Shown: positions 1 to 9,223, counted from the first letter of the stretch. The stretch is 64,000 nt of DNA from Cupriavidus pauculus (GCF_008801835.1 NZ_VZOW01000008.1:62001-126000); one strand, 5' to 3'. Notes: generated by a model not told the origin, from the letters alone. Numbers and translations: made by a program.

Positions 1-1253
1 CGGATCGTGCCACGCTGTCGATCACCGGCCCCGCGATGCGCGAGGAGTTTGGTTTCACGGCGGTGCAGATGGGCTACATCTTTTCCGCCTTCAGTTGGGC
101 CTACGTGATCGCACAGATTCCGGGCGGCTGGCTGCTCGACCGCTTTGGCGCGCGACGCATCTATGCGTTCAGCATTTTTGCGTGGTCCTTCTTCACGTTG
201 TTGCAGGGCTGGATCGGCGTGTTTGCCGGAATCGGGCAGGCCATCGCCGTGCTGTTTGCGCTGCGCTTTGCGGTGGGCCTGGCAGAATCCCCGGCCTTTC
301 CGGCCAATGCGAAGGTGGTGGCGAGCTGGTTCCCGACCGCGGAGCGCGGCACCGCATCGGCGATCTTCAATGCCGCCCAGTATTTTGCTGCGGTGGTCTT
401 CACGCCGCTGATGGCCTGGATCGTTCATAGCTGGGGCTGGCATCACGTTTATCTGTGGATGGGCGTGATGGGCATGCTACTGGCGCTGGTGTGGCTCAAG
501 GTGATGCGCAGCCCCGCCGCGCACCCGGGGGTGAACCAGGCCGAACTCGATCACATTGCCGAGGGCGGCGGTCTGATCCACATGGGCGAAGGCGAGGGCA
601 AGTCACGCCAGGGCGCCAATCCGGCCGGCTGGTTCTACGCGCGGCAGTTGCTGACCAATCGCATGCTGGCCGGCGTCTACCTGGGCCAGTACTGCATCAA
701 CGTGCTGACGTACTTCTTCCTGACGTGGTTTCCTGTGTATCTGGTGCAGGCGCGCGGCATGTCGATTCTCAAGGCCGGATTCGTGGCGTCGCTGCCCGCC
801 ATTTGCGGGTTCCTGGGCGGCGTACTGGGCGGGGTGATTTCCGATGCGCTGCTGCGTCGCGGCCATTCGCTGACGCTGGCGCGCAAGGTGCCGATCGTGG
901 CCGGCATGCTGCTGTCGGTGTCGATGATCGCGTGCAACTACGTCGACGCGGAATGGCTGGTGGTTGGCATCATGGCGCTGGCGTTCTTCGGCAAGGGCAT
1001 CGGCGCGCTCGGCTGGGCCGTGGTGGCCGATACCGCGCCCAAGGAAGTGATCGGCCTGGCCGGCAGCATTTTCAATACGTTCGGCAATATCGCCGGTATC
1101 GTGACGCCCATCGTGATCGGCTATATCCTGAGCGCCACCGGTTCGTTCAACGGCGCGCTCGTCTTCGTCGGCGTCAACGCGCTGGTCACCGTGCTCAGCT
1201 ATCTGGTGATCGTCAAGGACATCCGCCGCGTCGAACTGAAGCACCCCCAATAA
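1..1253 (+). CDS. MFS sugar-acid/anion symporter (partial, 5' end outside window)
   Basis: Inner-membrane transporter of the major facilitator superfamily, most like the anion:cation symporter group that carries glucarate, galactarate and related acids. The open frame runs back to the window edge: the in-frame codons before the first internal Met read [11 protein letters not shown], which is family-typical sequence, so the true start lies upstream. The motif [12 protein letters not shown] after the second visible helix is the conserved MFS loop. About twelve hydrophobic segments can be followed, with a charged central loop near residues 155-200. It ends 16 bp before the galactarate dehydratase gene on the same strand, which supports galactarate or a similar aldarate as substrate. 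The substrate is inferred from this context. Confidence 0.85.
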   Translation, partial: DRATLSITGPAMREEFGFTAVQMGYIFSAFSWAYVIAQIPGGWLLDRFGARRIYAFSIFAWSFFTLLQGWIGVFAGIGQAIAVLFALRFAVGLAESPAFPANAKVVASWFPTAERGTASAIFNAAQYFAAVVFTPLMAWIVHSWGWHHVYLWMGVMGMLLALVWLKVMRSPAAHPGVNQAELDHIAEGGGLIHMGEGEGKSRQGANPAGWFYARQLLTNRMLAGVYLGQYCINVLTYFFLTWFPVYLVQARGMSILKAGFVASLPAICGFLGGVLGGVISDALLRRGHSLTLARKVPIVAGMLLSVSMIACNYVDAEWLVVGIMALAFFGKGIGALGWAVVADTAPKEVIGLAGSIFNTFGNIAGIVTPIVIGYILSATGSFNGALVFVGVNALVTVLSYLVIVKDIRRVELKHPQ

Positions 1254-1269
1254 GGAAGGAATTCCCATC

Positions 1270-2862
1270 ATGTCGGATTTGTCGGTACAAAACGCGCAGA
1301 CCCAACCGGCCGAACGCCCGCCGCTCTACATCCGGATCCACGCCAACGACAACGTGGCGATCGTCGCCAACGACGGCGGCCTGCCCGCCGGCGCCGTGTT
1401 CGACTGCGGCCTGACGCTCGTGGAACGCGTGCCGCAAGGCCACAAGGTGGCACTGGTGGATCTGAAGAAGGGCGACGCCATTACACGCTACAACGTGACC
1501 ATCGGCTATGCGCTGCAGGATCTGCCGCGCGGCAGCTGGGTCAACGAGCGCGTGATCGAGATGCCCGTGGCGCCGGGCCTGACCGATCTGCCGATCGGCA
1601 CGCGCGTGCCCGATCCGCTGCCGCCGCTGGAAGGCTATACCTTCGAGGGTTTCCGCAATCCGGATGGCTCGGTCGGCACGCGCAATATCCTCGCGATCAC
1701 GGAGACGGTGCAATGCGTGTCCGGCGTGGTCGATTTTGCGGTGCGCCGCATCAAGGCCGAACTGCTGCCCAAATACCCGAACGTCGACGACGTGATCGGC
1801 CTGGAGCACACCTACGGCTGCGGCGTGGCGATCGACGCGCCCGACGCCATCGTGCCGATCCGCACGCTGCGCAATATCGCACTCAATCCGAACTTCGGCG
1901 GCACGGCGATGATGGTGAGCCTGGGCTGCGAAAAACTGCAGCCAGAACGGCTGCTGCCGCCCGGCACGATTCCGATCCAGACCGGTGCCGGCGAAGTGCA
2001 GGTAGGCGTGGTCTGCCTGCAGGACGACAAGCACGTCGGCTTTGCGTCGATGATCGAGTCGATCATGACGATGGCCGAGACGCATCTGGCGGCGCTCAAC
2101 GCGCGCCGGCGCGAGACGGTGCCGGTGTCGGAACTCGTGGTCGGCGTGCAGTGCGGCGGCAGCGATGCCTTTTCCGGTGTGACGGCCAATCCGGCCGTCG
2201 GCTTTGCCACGGACCTGCTGGTGCGTGCCGGTGCCACGGTGATGTTCTCGGAAGTGACCGAAGTGCGCGACGGCATCGATCAGCTCACCTCGCGGGCGGC
2301 CACGCCCGAAGTGGCCGAGGCAATGATCCGCGAGATGGACTGGTACGACAAATACCTCGCTCGCGGCCGCGCCGACCGCAGCGCCAACACGACGCCGGGC
2401 AACAAGAAGGGCGGTTTGTCGAACATCGTGGAAAAGGCGATGGGATCGATCGTGAAGTCGGGCAGCGCGCGGATCTCTGGCGTGGTGTCGCCGGGCGAGC
2501 GCGTCAAGACCAAGGGCCTGATCTATGCGGCCACGCCCGCCAGCGATTTCATCTGCGGCACGCTGCAACTTGCGGCCGGCATGAACCTGCACATCTTCAC
2601 TACGGGGCGCGGCACGCCGTACGGTCTGGCCGAAGTGCCGGTGATCAAGGTTGCCACGCGCAGCGATCTGGCACGACGTTGGCACGATCTGATGGACGTG
2701 AACGCCGGCCGCATCGCCACCGGTGAAGCCACCATCGAGGATGTGGGCTGGGAGCTTTTCCACCTGATGATCGACGTGGCCAGCGGCCGCAAGAAGACAT
2801 GGGCCGAACATCATGGCCTGTACAACTCGCTGGCGCTGTTCAACCCGGCGCCGGTGACCTGA
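1270..2862 (+). CDS. garD: Galactarate dehydratase (UxaA/GarD family)
   Basis: Predicted to dehydrate meso-galactarate to 5-keto-4-deoxy-glucarate, the first step of aldarate catabolism, in the cytoplasm. The 530-residue length suits GarD. An N-terminal SAF-like domain (about residues 15-100, with [12 protein letters not shown]) precedes the large UxaA domain. That domain shows the family signatures [20 protein letters not shown] and [12 protein letters not shown], with conserved cysteines expected to help hold the metal. AAGGAA lies a few bases before the ATG. It follows the MFS gene closely, so the two are probably one operon. Altronate dehydratase is the main alternative in this superfamily, but the full-length SAF plus UxaA layout and the transporter favour galactarate. 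Confidence 0.88.
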   Translation: MSDLSVQNAQTQPAERPPLYIRIHANDNVAIVANDGGLPAGAVFDCGLTLVERVPQGHKVALVDLKKGDAITRYNVTIGYALQDLPRGSWVNERVIEMPVAPGLTDLPIGTRVPDPLPPLEGYTFEGFRNPDGSVGTRNILAITETVQCVSGVVDFAVRRIKAELLPKYPNVDDVIGLEHTYGCGVAIDAPDAIVPIRTLRNIALNPNFGGTAMMVSLGCEKLQPERLLPPGTIPIQTGAGEVQVGVVCLQDDKHVGFASMIESIMTMAETHLAALNARRRETVPVSELVVGVQCGGSDAFSGVTANPAVGFATDLLVRAGATVMFSEVTEVRDGIDQLTSRAATPEVAEAMIREMDWYDKYLARGRADRSANTTPGNKKGGLSNIVEKAMGSIVKSGSARISGVVSPGERVKTKGLIYAATPASDFICGTLQLAAGMNLHIFTTGRGTPYGLAEVPVIKVATRSDLARRWHDLMDVNAGRIATGEATIEDVGWELFHLMIDVASGRKKTWAEHHGLYNSLALFNPAPVT

Positions 2863-2928
2863 GGCGCGGGGTATCCGAGGCCGGCTCCGCCGGCGCTCTC
2901 GAAGCGCCGCAAAAGGCCCCGAGCCGAA

Positions 2929-3297
2929 TCAGCCGCCGATCACCTGCTTGGCAAACGTCGCGCGTTCCATCTCGACCACGTTAGCGGTGATCTGGACGGT
3001 CTGGTCGGCCGCACCGGGGCGCACCATTTCCGCAATCGCGTTGACCACCAACTGGCCGAGCTGCTTGCGCACGCCTTGCTCGCGGCCGTCCAGGATTTGC
3101 AGCGTGGCATGCACGAACGCGCGTTCGGCCTGTTCCGTGCCCTGGCGGTAGGTGGTCAGCGTCACGCAGCGCGACTTGATATCGGGTTCCTGGAACTGTC
3201 CGCTGGAAAGCAGCGCCGCATTGCACTCGTCGAGCAATTCTTCCTGGGAACAGGTCAGGCGCGTGTTTTCCGTAATTTCGATAACGAGATGGGGCAT
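2929..3297 (-). CDS. 5-carboxymethyl-2-hydroxymuconate isomerase family protein
   Basis: A 122-residue protein of the CHMI family (HpaF type), small tautomerase-like enzymes that isomerise 5-carboxymethyl-2-hydroxymuconate in homoprotocatechuate breakdown. The chosen start gives an N-terminus MPHLVIEITEN; in this family Pro2 is the catalytic base after Met removal. A longer frame with twelve more residues exists, but it would bury that proline. No other homoprotocatechuate genes (hpaBCDEGHI) are nearby, so the physiological substrate is uncertain. It is convergent with garD; the 66 bp between them hold a short GC hairpin. Confidence 0.75.
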   Translation of the reverse strand: MPHLVIEITENTRLTCSQEELLDECNAALLSSGQFQEPDIKSRCVTLTTYRQGTEQAERAFVHATLQILDGREQGVRKQLGQLVVNAIAEMVRPGAADQTVQITANVVEMERATFAKQVIGG

Positions 3298-3396
3298 GGC
3301 AGGGCGGTGATGTGAAAGCCGGGAAAATCGCATCGTACGGCAATCGGCAGCGGTTTGCCTCTGTCATGTCGATGCGCGGCGCGCTAAGCTTGCGCC

Positions 3397-3891
3397 ATGG
3401 ACCAATTTTCGCTCGAACTTTTCCTGCGGCTGGTGGGCGGCCTGGCGGCCGGCGCCATCATCGGCCTGGACCGCAACCTGCACGGCAAGGCCGCCGGCAT
3501 GCGCACGCTCGGGCTGGTGTCGCTCGGCGCGGCCGCTGCCGTCTGCGTGGTTGCGCTCAACCAGCATCCGCCCGATGCGATGTCGCGCGTGCTCCAGGGG
3601 CTTTTGACGGGCATCGGTTTTCTGGGCGTGGGCGTGATCGCGCGCCATGGCAATTCCGACAAGCCGCAGGGACTGACCACTGCGGCTGGCATCTGGCTGG
3701 CGGCCATTCTGGGCGCTGCGGCTGGCGCGGGCTATTACGTCATCGTGGTGTTCTCGCTGGTGCTGGCGCTGTTGTTGTTGCGGCTCGGCGGCAAGCTGGA
3801 AAACAGCCTGCATGGCCGGTTCGAGGCCCGCCAGGCGGGCAAGCACGAAGAACGGCCGCACAACAATCCCGACGACCAGGGATTGCTCTGA
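3397..3891 (+). CDS. MgtC/SapB family membrane protein
   Basis: A 164-residue inner-membrane protein with about four hydrophobic helices. It carries family motifs of the MgtC/SapB group: RLVGGLAAGAIIGLDR at the N-terminus, the AAGMRTLGLVSLGAA segment, and GIGFLGVGVI followed by GLTTAAGIWLAA. It is shorter than Salmonella MgtC because it lacks the C-terminal soluble domain, as many SapB-like members do. Roles reported in the family include survival at low magnesium and modulation of ATP synthase, but none can be assigned here. The C-terminus is basic and acidic (KHEERPHNNPDDQ). It faces the IclR gene convergently. Confidence 0.8.
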   Translation: MDQFSLELFLRLVGGLAAGAIIGLDRNLHGKAAGMRTLGLVSLGAAAAVCVVALNQHPPDAMSRVLQGLLTGIGFLGVGVIARHGNSDKPQGLTTAAGIWLAAILGAAAGAGYYVIVVFSLVLALLLLRLGGKLENSLHGRFEARQAGKHEERPHNNPDDQGLL

Positions 3892-3949
3892 CCCGCGCCC
3901 ATCGATCAGCGATTCAACGACGAACAACGAACCACGCACCACGAAACGT

Positions 3950-3987
3950 CATCGCGCGCCGGCCCGGCGGGGCTTCGGCGCGCGATG
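3950..3987. repeat. GC-rich inverted repeat between convergent genes
   Basis: Perfect 12-bp arms (3950-3961 and 3976-3987, CATCGCGCGCCG and its complement) flank a 14-nt GC-rich loop between the mgtC-like gene and the convergent IclR gene. There is no T-run on either side, so it is not a textbook intrinsic terminator. It could still end or protect both transcripts. Confidence 0.6.
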
Positions 3988-4003
3988 CGTCTGGGTCTGG
4001 CTG

Positions 4004-4906
4004 TCAGGCCGCCACGCCGAACGCGGCCTCGATCTTGCGGATGTGCTGTTGGAGCAGTGGGCGCACTTTGTCCAGCAGATGCGCGGGCGGCACCACGGCG
4101 TTGGGGCCGCTGCAGCTCAGCGTCATCGGCGGCAGCGACGGTCCGGGCCGGAATGCCAGCGCGATCGAGTTGATGTCCGGCAGCCATTCGCCGAACGACG
4201 TGGTGCAGCCCAGGCGCCGCGATTCGTCGCGACAGTTCGACAGCACGCCTTCGGCCATGGCCGCGCTGACCTTGTCATCGGTGCGGAACGCGGTGAGCGC
4301 CTGACGTTGTTCCGACGCCGGCAGCGCCAGCAGATAGGCGCGCCCGGCTGCCGTGTTCAGGCCCGATACGCGGCTGCCAACGGGCACGCGCAGCGTCAGA
4401 TAGCTCTCGGCCTGGCAATTCTCGTAGATCAGCATACGGCCGCGGTCGCGCACGATCAGTGATGCGACGCCTTGCGACAGATCGGCCAGTTCCTGCATGA
4501 AGGGGCGCGCCACGGCCAGCACGTCCGCCCCTTGTTGGGCGGCCGGTGCCAGCGCCAGCGCGGAGCTGCCCAGGCGATAGCGCACGGGATCGGTCAGCGC
4601 CTGCAGGTAGCCGAGTTCGGTCAGCGTGTGCGTCAGCCGGGAAATCGTCGACTTGGGAAGTCCGCAGCGTTGGGCCAGTTCGGCATTGCCAAGTTCGCTG
4701 TCGAAGGCGCGGAAGCACGCCAGCACGTCCAGTCCGCGCGCCAGCGCGGTGACGAAGTGACGGTCTTCCTTGCGCTTGCTTTCCTTCTTCGCAGCCGCCG
4801 TCACGGACTCGGATGCGGTCGCGGGGTCGATGGCGGGCGTCGTATCGTTAAGGTCGGTCATATCGTTTGCGGCGATGCCGGTGCGGTCGATCGGATGGTC
4901 TGCCAT
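4004..4906 (-). CDS. IclR-family transcriptional regulator
   Basis: DNA-binding regulator of 300 residues. After a polar, low-complexity N-terminus (about 1-45) comes the IclR winged helix (about 50-110, with FVTALARGLDVLACF and GLPKSTISRLTHTL). The effector-binding domain follows, with GSRVSGLNTAAGRAYL and, near the end, GEWLPDINSIALAFRPG. The start at 4906 gives MADHPID and lies 7 bp after the stop of the upstream acyl-CoA ligase gene, so both are probably on one transcript. The N-terminal sequence resembles the PcaR/PobR/PcaU subgroup that controls aromatic-acid genes. The triple repeat upstream of the ligase is the likely target. Confidence 0.85.
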   Translation of the reverse strand: MADHPIDRTGIAANDMTDLNDTTPAIDPATASESVTAAAKKESKRKEDRHFVTALARGLDVLACFRAFDSELGNAELAQRCGLPKSTISRLTHTLTELGYLQALTDPVRYRLGSSALALAPAAQQGADVLAVARPFMQELADLSQGVASLIVRDRGRMLIYENCQAESYLTLRVPVGSRVSGLNTAAGRAYLLALPASEQRQALTAFRTDDKVSAAMAEGVLSNCRDESRRLGCTTSFGEWLPDINSIALAFRPGPSLPPMTLSCSGPNAVVPPAHLLDKVRPLLQQHIRKIEAAFGVAA

Positions 4907-4913
4907 GGCGCGC

Positions 4914-6491
4914 TCACATGTTGCCGGCTGCAAGCTGCTCGCGCAGCTTAGCCTTGAGGATCTTGCCCGATGGTGCGGCGGGCAACTGCGCAACGGTGCG
5001 GATTTCCGCGGGGATCTTGTAAGGCGACAGACGCTCGCGCAGGAACGCGCGCAATGCGGCCTCGTCCAGCGTCATGCCGCCGCGCACTTCCACGAACGCG
5101 ATCACTTCCTCGTTGCCCTCGGTGGCGCGGCCGACCACGGCTGACTGCAGCACCGCCGGAAACGCATTGAGCGACTGCTCGACTTCCTCCGGGTACACGT
5201 TGAAACCCGAATGGATGATGATTTCCTTGGAACGCCCGACGATGCTGACCGCACCATCGGCATCGATCCGCGCCAGATCGCCGGTGTGCAACCAGCCATC
5301 GCTGTCGATGGTCTGCGCGGTCAGGTCGGGACGCCGATAGTAGCCCTTCATCACGTTCGGGCCGCGCACCAGCAGCTCGCCGCTGCCGTCCGGCAACGGC
5401 GTGCCAAGCCGGATCTCCACATCGGGCACGGCCGGGCCGACCGAACAGTCGCTGCGCGGATTGTCCACGCGGGTCTGGCATACGGTCGGCGAGGTCTCTG
5501 TCATGCCGTAGCCGTTGTGCAGCACGATGCCGAATGCGTCCTCAAAGGCCGCCTTCAGCGACGCGGTCAGCGGGGCGCCGCCAGACTGCGCGATGCGCAG
5601 CGACGGCGTGCGTAGCGATTGACCGTTGGCACGGCTCCATTCGACCACTTTCGCGTACATCGCCGGCACGCCGTGCAGCACGGTCAGTTGTTCGTCAAGC
5701 AGCGTGCGGGCGAGTTTTTCCGGGCGGAAGCGCGGCTCGTAATAGACCGTCGCGCCGTTCGACACCGGACCGACCAGCAGGACCGACAAGCCGTAGACGT
5801 GCGAGATCGGCAGCACGCCATAGACTCGATCGCCGGGCCTGACGCGCGATTGCAGGCGGTTGGAATGACCGATGAACATCAGGTTGGCATGCGTCAGCAT
5901 GACGGCCTTCGATGCGCCCGTAGTGCCTGTGGTGTAGATCAGCGCGGCCACCTGTCTGCGCGGATCGGCTTCGACCGCTTCCGGCGTGGCGGCCTCATCG
6001 ACGGCGCCTACCAGCAGCCGGCCCACGTGCGGCCATTCGGCCCACTGCGCACCGCGCGCCAGCCCATGCTCGCGCGCCTCGGCGAAATCGTTGTCCAGAT
6101 ACAGCGTGACGCGCGCGCCGGCGTGCTCGACGATATTTGCGATCTCGCGCGCCGACAGTCGCGCATTGACCGGCACCGACCACGCATCGATGGCGCTGAG
6201 CGCCAGCAGGATGACCGCGCAGCCAACGCTGTTTTCGGTGACGAGCACCACGCGGTCGCCGCCACGCACACCGAGCGTGCGCAGGGTTTCGGCGGTCTCG
6301 CGCACGGCGGCGTCGAGTTCGGCGTAACGCATCGCGCGATGCGCGTCCATGATGGCGATGCGTTCGGGATCGCTGGCGACCCATGGCGCCATGGTCTGGT
6401 GCAGACGTTCGAATTGGGGCTGGAATGCTGAAGGGGTGGGCGATGCGGACGCGGGCCGTGACTGGCCAGCGGGTGCGGCGGTACTGCGCAT
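4914..6491 (-). CDS. Class I adenylate-forming acyl-CoA synthetase
   Basis: Activates a carboxylic acid with ATP and CoA through an acyl-adenylate. The 525-residue protein shows the adenylation core motifs: P-loop YTTGTTGASKAVMLTH, GYGMTETSP, GWLHTGDLARID, GRSKEIIIHSGFNVYPEEVE, and the C-terminal PSGKILKAKLRE with the catalytic lysine. I place the start at 6491 because GGAGA stands six bases before that ATG. In-frame GTG and ATG codons at 6563 and 6554 lack such a site. The acid cannot be read from sequence; candidates are fatty or aromatic acids. It is co-transcribed with an IclR regulator that probably controls it. Confidence 0.85.
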   Translation of the reverse strand: MRSTAAPAGQSRPASASPTPSAFQPQFERLHQTMAPWVASDPERIAIMDAHRAMRYAELDAAVRETAETLRTLGVRGGDRVVLVTENSVGCAVILLALSAIDAWSVPVNARLSAREIANIVEHAGARVTLYLDNDFAEAREHGLARGAQWAEWPHVGRLLVGAVDEAATPEAVEADPRRQVAALIYTTGTTGASKAVMLTHANLMFIGHSNRLQSRVRPGDRVYGVLPISHVYGLSVLLVGPVSNGATVYYEPRFRPEKLARTLLDEQLTVLHGVPAMYAKVVEWSRANGQSLRTPSLRIAQSGGAPLTASLKAAFEDAFGIVLHNGYGMTETSPTVCQTRVDNPRSDCSVGPAVPDVEIRLGTPLPDGSGELLVRGPNVMKGYYRRPDLTAQTIDSDGWLHTGDLARIDADGAVSIVGRSKEIIIHSGFNVYPEEVEQSLNAFPAVLQSAVVGRATEGNEEVIAFVEVRGGMTLDEAALRAFLRERLSPYKIPAEIRTVAQLPAAPSGKILKAKLREQLAAGNM

Positions 6492-6568
6492 GAGGTCTCC
6501 GGGTAAAACTTCCGGCGTGGGGTCGCCGGTATTCGATGGCTTGGATCGTCCCATCGTTTTCACGTAAG

Positions 6569-6610
6569 TGTCAACCGCAGTACAGAATCGTAATTCTGCG
6601 ATGCAGAATT
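6569..6610 (-). promoter_or_regulatory. Candidate promoter with triple-repeat IclR-type operator
   Basis: Three copies of CAGAAT occur at about 10-11 bp spacing: forward 6583-6588, inverted 6593-6598, forward 6604-6609. Two overlapping palindromes result; the better one has perfect 8-bp arms (6592-6599 and 6603-6610) around GAT. A TTGACA reading on the minus strand (6569-6574) lies 9 bp downstream of the cluster. Two inverted plus one direct repeat upstream of -35 is the architecture described for PobR and PcaU, IclR-family activators. The link to the IclR gene at 4004-4906 is inferred. Confidence 0.6.
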
Positions 6611-6739
6611 TAAACTGAAAAACGTGCGAATATCGTCAGCGGTCCGACGGCGGCATCGCAGCAAATGGCGATGCCCGCAATGCCACCGGCCGTGTTGTGA
6701 TGGGGGACGCGTGTCGTAATGCCGCTGCAGACAATGCAG

Positions 6740-6756
6740 ATGAGAACGCTTATCAT
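6740..6756. promoter_or_regulatory. Fur-box-like operator
   Basis: ATGAGAACGCTTATCAT is an imperfect palindrome with 12 of 17 positions symmetric. It resembles the Fur consensus (GATAATGATAATCATTATC), keeping ATGA-AA and TT-TCAT. It lies 33 bp before the DUF3649 start at the head of an iron-uptake type operon, where Fur repression under iron sufficiency is expected. Confidence 0.55.
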
Positions 6757-6789
6757 ATGCGTCTACTCGTTCTCGACACTTAGCCAGAC

Positions 6790-7089
6790 ATGAAGCACGG
6801 CATCCCGGCCAGTTATCGCATTGCGGTCGCCTCGCGCGCGGTGGCCGCCATCCTGGGCGGCTACGGCGTGGCCGCGCTGGCCACTGGCTGCCTCTCGCTG
6901 GCGCTGGTGCGATGGGCCGGCATGGCACGGGCAGAGGCCGTGATGACCGCCACGCTGCTGTCGTTCGCGTGGTTTGCGCTGGCCGCGATCTGGGTGTTCG
7001 CGGCCGATAGCGCCTGGCGTGCTTGGTCGGGATTGATCGTGTCGGGCGTCGTGCTGGCGTTGGGCTGGGCCACCTTGGGTGGCGCGTGA
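6790..7089 (+). CDS. DUF3649 iron-uptake operon membrane protein
   Basis: A 99-residue inner-membrane protein with about three hydrophobic helices (roughly residues 15-40, 50-70 and 78-97). It resembles the DUF3649 family found with PepSY proteins and TonB receptors in ferrisiderophore uptake operons. Its molecular role is unknown. Its stop overlaps the start of the next gene in a TGATG arrangement, so the two are translationally coupled. The Fur-like box upstream suggests iron control. Confidence 0.75.
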   Translation: MKHGIPASYRIAVASRAVAAILGGYGVAALATGCLSLALVRWAGMARAEAVMTATLLSFAWFALAAIWVFAADSAWRAWSGLIVSGVVLALGWATLGGA

Positions 7090-8723
7090 TGACGATGCTT
7101 CGCAAAGGCCAGGGATTGCGCCAGTCGATGGCGTGGCTGCACACATGGTCCGGATTGCTGGTGTGCTGGGTGTTGTTCCTCGTGTTTTGCAGCGGCACGG
7201 CCAGCTACGTCAAGGATGAAATCTCGTTGTGGATGCGGCCGGAACTCCATGCATCGCTCAACGAAAAGACCAGCCCTGCGCAAGCCGCGTCGCGCGCCTA
7301 CGCCTATCTGCAACGCGAGGCGCCCCATGCGGAGCGCTGGTTCCTCTCGCTCCCCGACGCGCGCAACCCGGCGATTTCGCTGTTCTGGGTGCGTCCCGCC
7401 ACATCGGAAGACGCGGGCAAGCCCGCGCGGGCGCGGCTGGTCTCGCGCACGCTCGATCCGGCCAGCGGTGCGCCGATTCCCGGCGCGCGCGAGACCCGCG
7501 GCGGCGAATTCCTTTACCGACTGCATTTCGACCTGCACTACATGCCAGCGGTATGGGGGCGCTGGATCATCGGCTTCTGCACGATGTTCATGCTGGTGGC
7601 CATCATCAGCGGCGTGATCACGCATCGGCGGATTTTCGCGGACTTCTTTACGTTCCGCACGCGCCGCGGCCAGCGGTCCTGGCTCGATGCCCATAACGCC
7701 GTGGCGGTGCTGGCGCTGCCGTTCCATCTGATGATTACCTATACGGGGCTGGTCACGCTGCTGTTTCTGTACATGCCATGGGGTATCCAGGCCGTCTACC
7801 AGGGCGACGAGAAAGCCTTCAACGCCGAGCTTGCAACGCGCGCGCCGCGCGTCAAGCCGTCGAAGGAAAGCGCGCCGCTGGCGCCCATCGAACCGATGCT
7901 CACGCAGGCCGTCACGCACTGGCAGGGGATGCCGCCGCAACGTATCACCGTCGACCAGCCGAACCGGGCCAACGCCGTGGTGTCGATCACGCGCGATGCG
8001 GGCCGCAATATCAATACGGCCGCGCCGACGATGGTGTTTGCCGGCGCCACCGGCGCCTTGCAGGCGTCCCTCGGCGACGCACAGGGACCGGCCAATGTCA
8101 CGCGCGGCACGATGGTCGGTTTGCACGTCGCGCATTTCGCGCCGCCGTTGCTGCGCGCGTTGTTCTTCGCCTCCGGCCTCGCCGGCGCGCTGATGGTGGC
8201 GACGGGCGCGTTGCTGTGGGCTGTCAAGACGCGGCAGAGCCATGCCAGGATCATTGCCCAGACGGGACGTACGCCATTCGGCCTGCGACTGGTCGAGGCG
8301 CTCAATCTGGGCGCAATTGCCGGATTGCCGATCGCCTTTGGCGCGTATTTCTGGGCCAACCGGTTGCTGCCAATCGATCTGGCGCAGCGGCCTGACGCCG
8401 AGATCCAGGCGTTCTTCGGTGCGTGGGCGCTGGCCGCGCTGCTGGCGCAATGGCGGCCCACGCGCGCGATGTGGCGCGTGTTGCTGGCGGCGGGCGCCGT
8501 GCTGCTGGTGGCCGTGCCGGTCCTGAACGCATTGACCACATCGACGCATCTCGGCGTGACCCTGGTGCACGGACCCGTCGTGCTGGCCGGATTCGAACTG
8601 ACGGTGCTGGCACTCGGCATCGCGCTGGGCGCGGCAGCCTGGATGCTGGGCAAGCATGCCGCGGCGCCTGTTCGGGCAGGCGCGCCGCGCGCCATGCGCA
8701 GTGCGGGCGAGGTATCGCAATGA
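7089..8723 (+). CDS. PepSY-domain transmembrane protein, probable ferrisiderophore reductase
   Basis: A 544-residue PepSY_TM protein. The start at 7089 overlaps the DUF3649 stop and gives MTMLRKGQGLRQSMAWLHTW; a GTG further upstream would overlap too deeply. The first helix (about residues 20-40, LHTWSGLLVCWVLFLVF) carries the His/Trp/Ser pattern of the family. A large periplasmic PepSY region follows, with more helices near the middle and C-terminus; His-rich positions such as LHFDLHYMP could bind heme or metal. Related proteins (FpvG, FoxB) release iron from siderophores in the periplasm by reduction. That role is inferred from family and operon context. Confidence 0.82.
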   Translation: MTMLRKGQGLRQSMAWLHTWSGLLVCWVLFLVFCSGTASYVKDEISLWMRPELHASLNEKTSPAQAASRAYAYLQREAPHAERWFLSLPDARNPAISLFWVRPATSEDAGKPARARLVSRTLDPASGAPIPGARETRGGEFLYRLHFDLHYMPAVWGRWIIGFCTMFMLVAIISGVITHRRIFADFFTFRTRRGQRSWLDAHNAVAVLALPFHLMITYTGLVTLLFLYMPWGIQAVYQGDEKAFNAELATRAPRVKPSKESAPLAPIEPMLTQAVTHWQGMPPQRITVDQPNRANAVVSITRDAGRNINTAAPTMVFAGATGALQASLGDAQGPANVTRGTMVGLHVAHFAPPLLRALFFASGLAGALMVATGALLWAVKTRQSHARIIAQTGRTPFGLRLVEALNLGAIAGLPIAFGAYFWANRLLPIDLAQRPDAEIQAFFGAWALAALLAQWRPTRAMWRVLLAAGAVLLVAVPVLNALTTSTHLGVTLVHGPVVLAGFELTVLALGIALGAAAWMLGKHAAAPVRAGAPRAMRSAGEVSQ

Positions 8724-9112
8724 GCGGCGCCGCATCGTTGCCGGTTGTGCCGGTATGGCCCGCCTGCGTGGCGGGTGCGGCGTTTGCCGTCGGCGGCTTC
8801 ATATGGCTCGCGCACGCCATCGATCGCCATCATGCGGATCTGTTCGGACGCGGCGCGCAGCTCTCCGGCGCGCGCGTTGCGCGCTTGCGTTGTCAGGGCG
8901 CGCTGGCGCTGGCCCTGGCGCTGGCGGCGTGCGTACTGGCCGAAGGCTGGGCGTTTGGCGTCATCTATTGGGCCGGGTTGCTGACCGTGGGCGCACTGAC
9001 CGTGGTCGGCGCCCTGACGTGGACGCCCCACGCCACACCGCGCCTTGCGCGCGCATCCGTCGCGGTGGGCGTCGTCGCCTCCATCGCGTCGCCATGGTTG
9101 ATGCAGCCGTAG
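8720..9112 (+). CDS. DUF3325 family membrane protein
   Basis: A 130-residue protein with about three to four hydrophobic helices, starting MSGAASLPVVPVWPACV. The ATG at 8720 overlaps the previous stop as ATGA, which implies translational coupling. It resembles DUF3325 proteins, which accompany PepSY and DUF3649 proteins in siderophore uptake operons and have no known biochemical activity. The probable function is to support the PepSY reductase in the inner membrane. A structured 123-bp gap separates it from the TonB receptor. Confidence 0.72.
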   Translation: MSGAASLPVVPVWPACVAGAAFAVGGFIWLAHAIDRHHADLFGRGAQLSGARVARLRCQGALALALALAACVLAEGWAFGVIYWAGLLTVGALTVVGALTWTPHATPRLARASVAVGVVASIASPWLMQP

Positions 9113-9180
9113 CAACACCTTCGAGCATTGCCGCCAGAGCAATGCCTTCACTCGGGTAGAGACGGGTCATGCCCCTGAGC

Positions 9181-9223
9181 CGCCGCGACATCGACGCGGC
9201 GCGGGGCGCCTTTTTTCTTTTTT
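9181..9223 (+). terminator. Attenuator-like overlapping hairpins before the TonB receptor
   Basis: GGCGC-GGG-GCGCC (9198-9210) followed by T6-C-T6 (9211-9223) has the form of an intrinsic terminator on the plus strand. Its left arm overlaps another perfect hairpin, CGCCGCG/CGCGGCG (9181-9187 and 9195-9201, 7-nt loop), so the two cannot form together. A third stem, GCATTG/CAATGC, lies at 9125-9145. The T-run ends directly at the GGGAG (9224-9228) of the receptor gene. This may be an attenuator, or a weak terminator that lowers receptor expression. Confidence 0.5.

Noticed and set aside
603..1271. Long minus-strand open frame opposite the MFS gene
   Set aside because: It is a GC-rich antisense shadow of a well-supported transporter gene; its product is rich in His, Arg, Ala and Gln and has no domain.
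1213..2814. 533-codon minus-strand frame opposite garD
   Set aside because: Its composition is dominated by Ala, Arg and His and it lies entirely antisense to a clear galactarate dehydratase. Typical high-GC shadow.
6861..8735. 624-codon minus-strand frame across the PepSY gene
   Set aside because: Antisense to a conserved membrane protein gene, with no ribosome site and Arg/Gln-rich product. Shadow.
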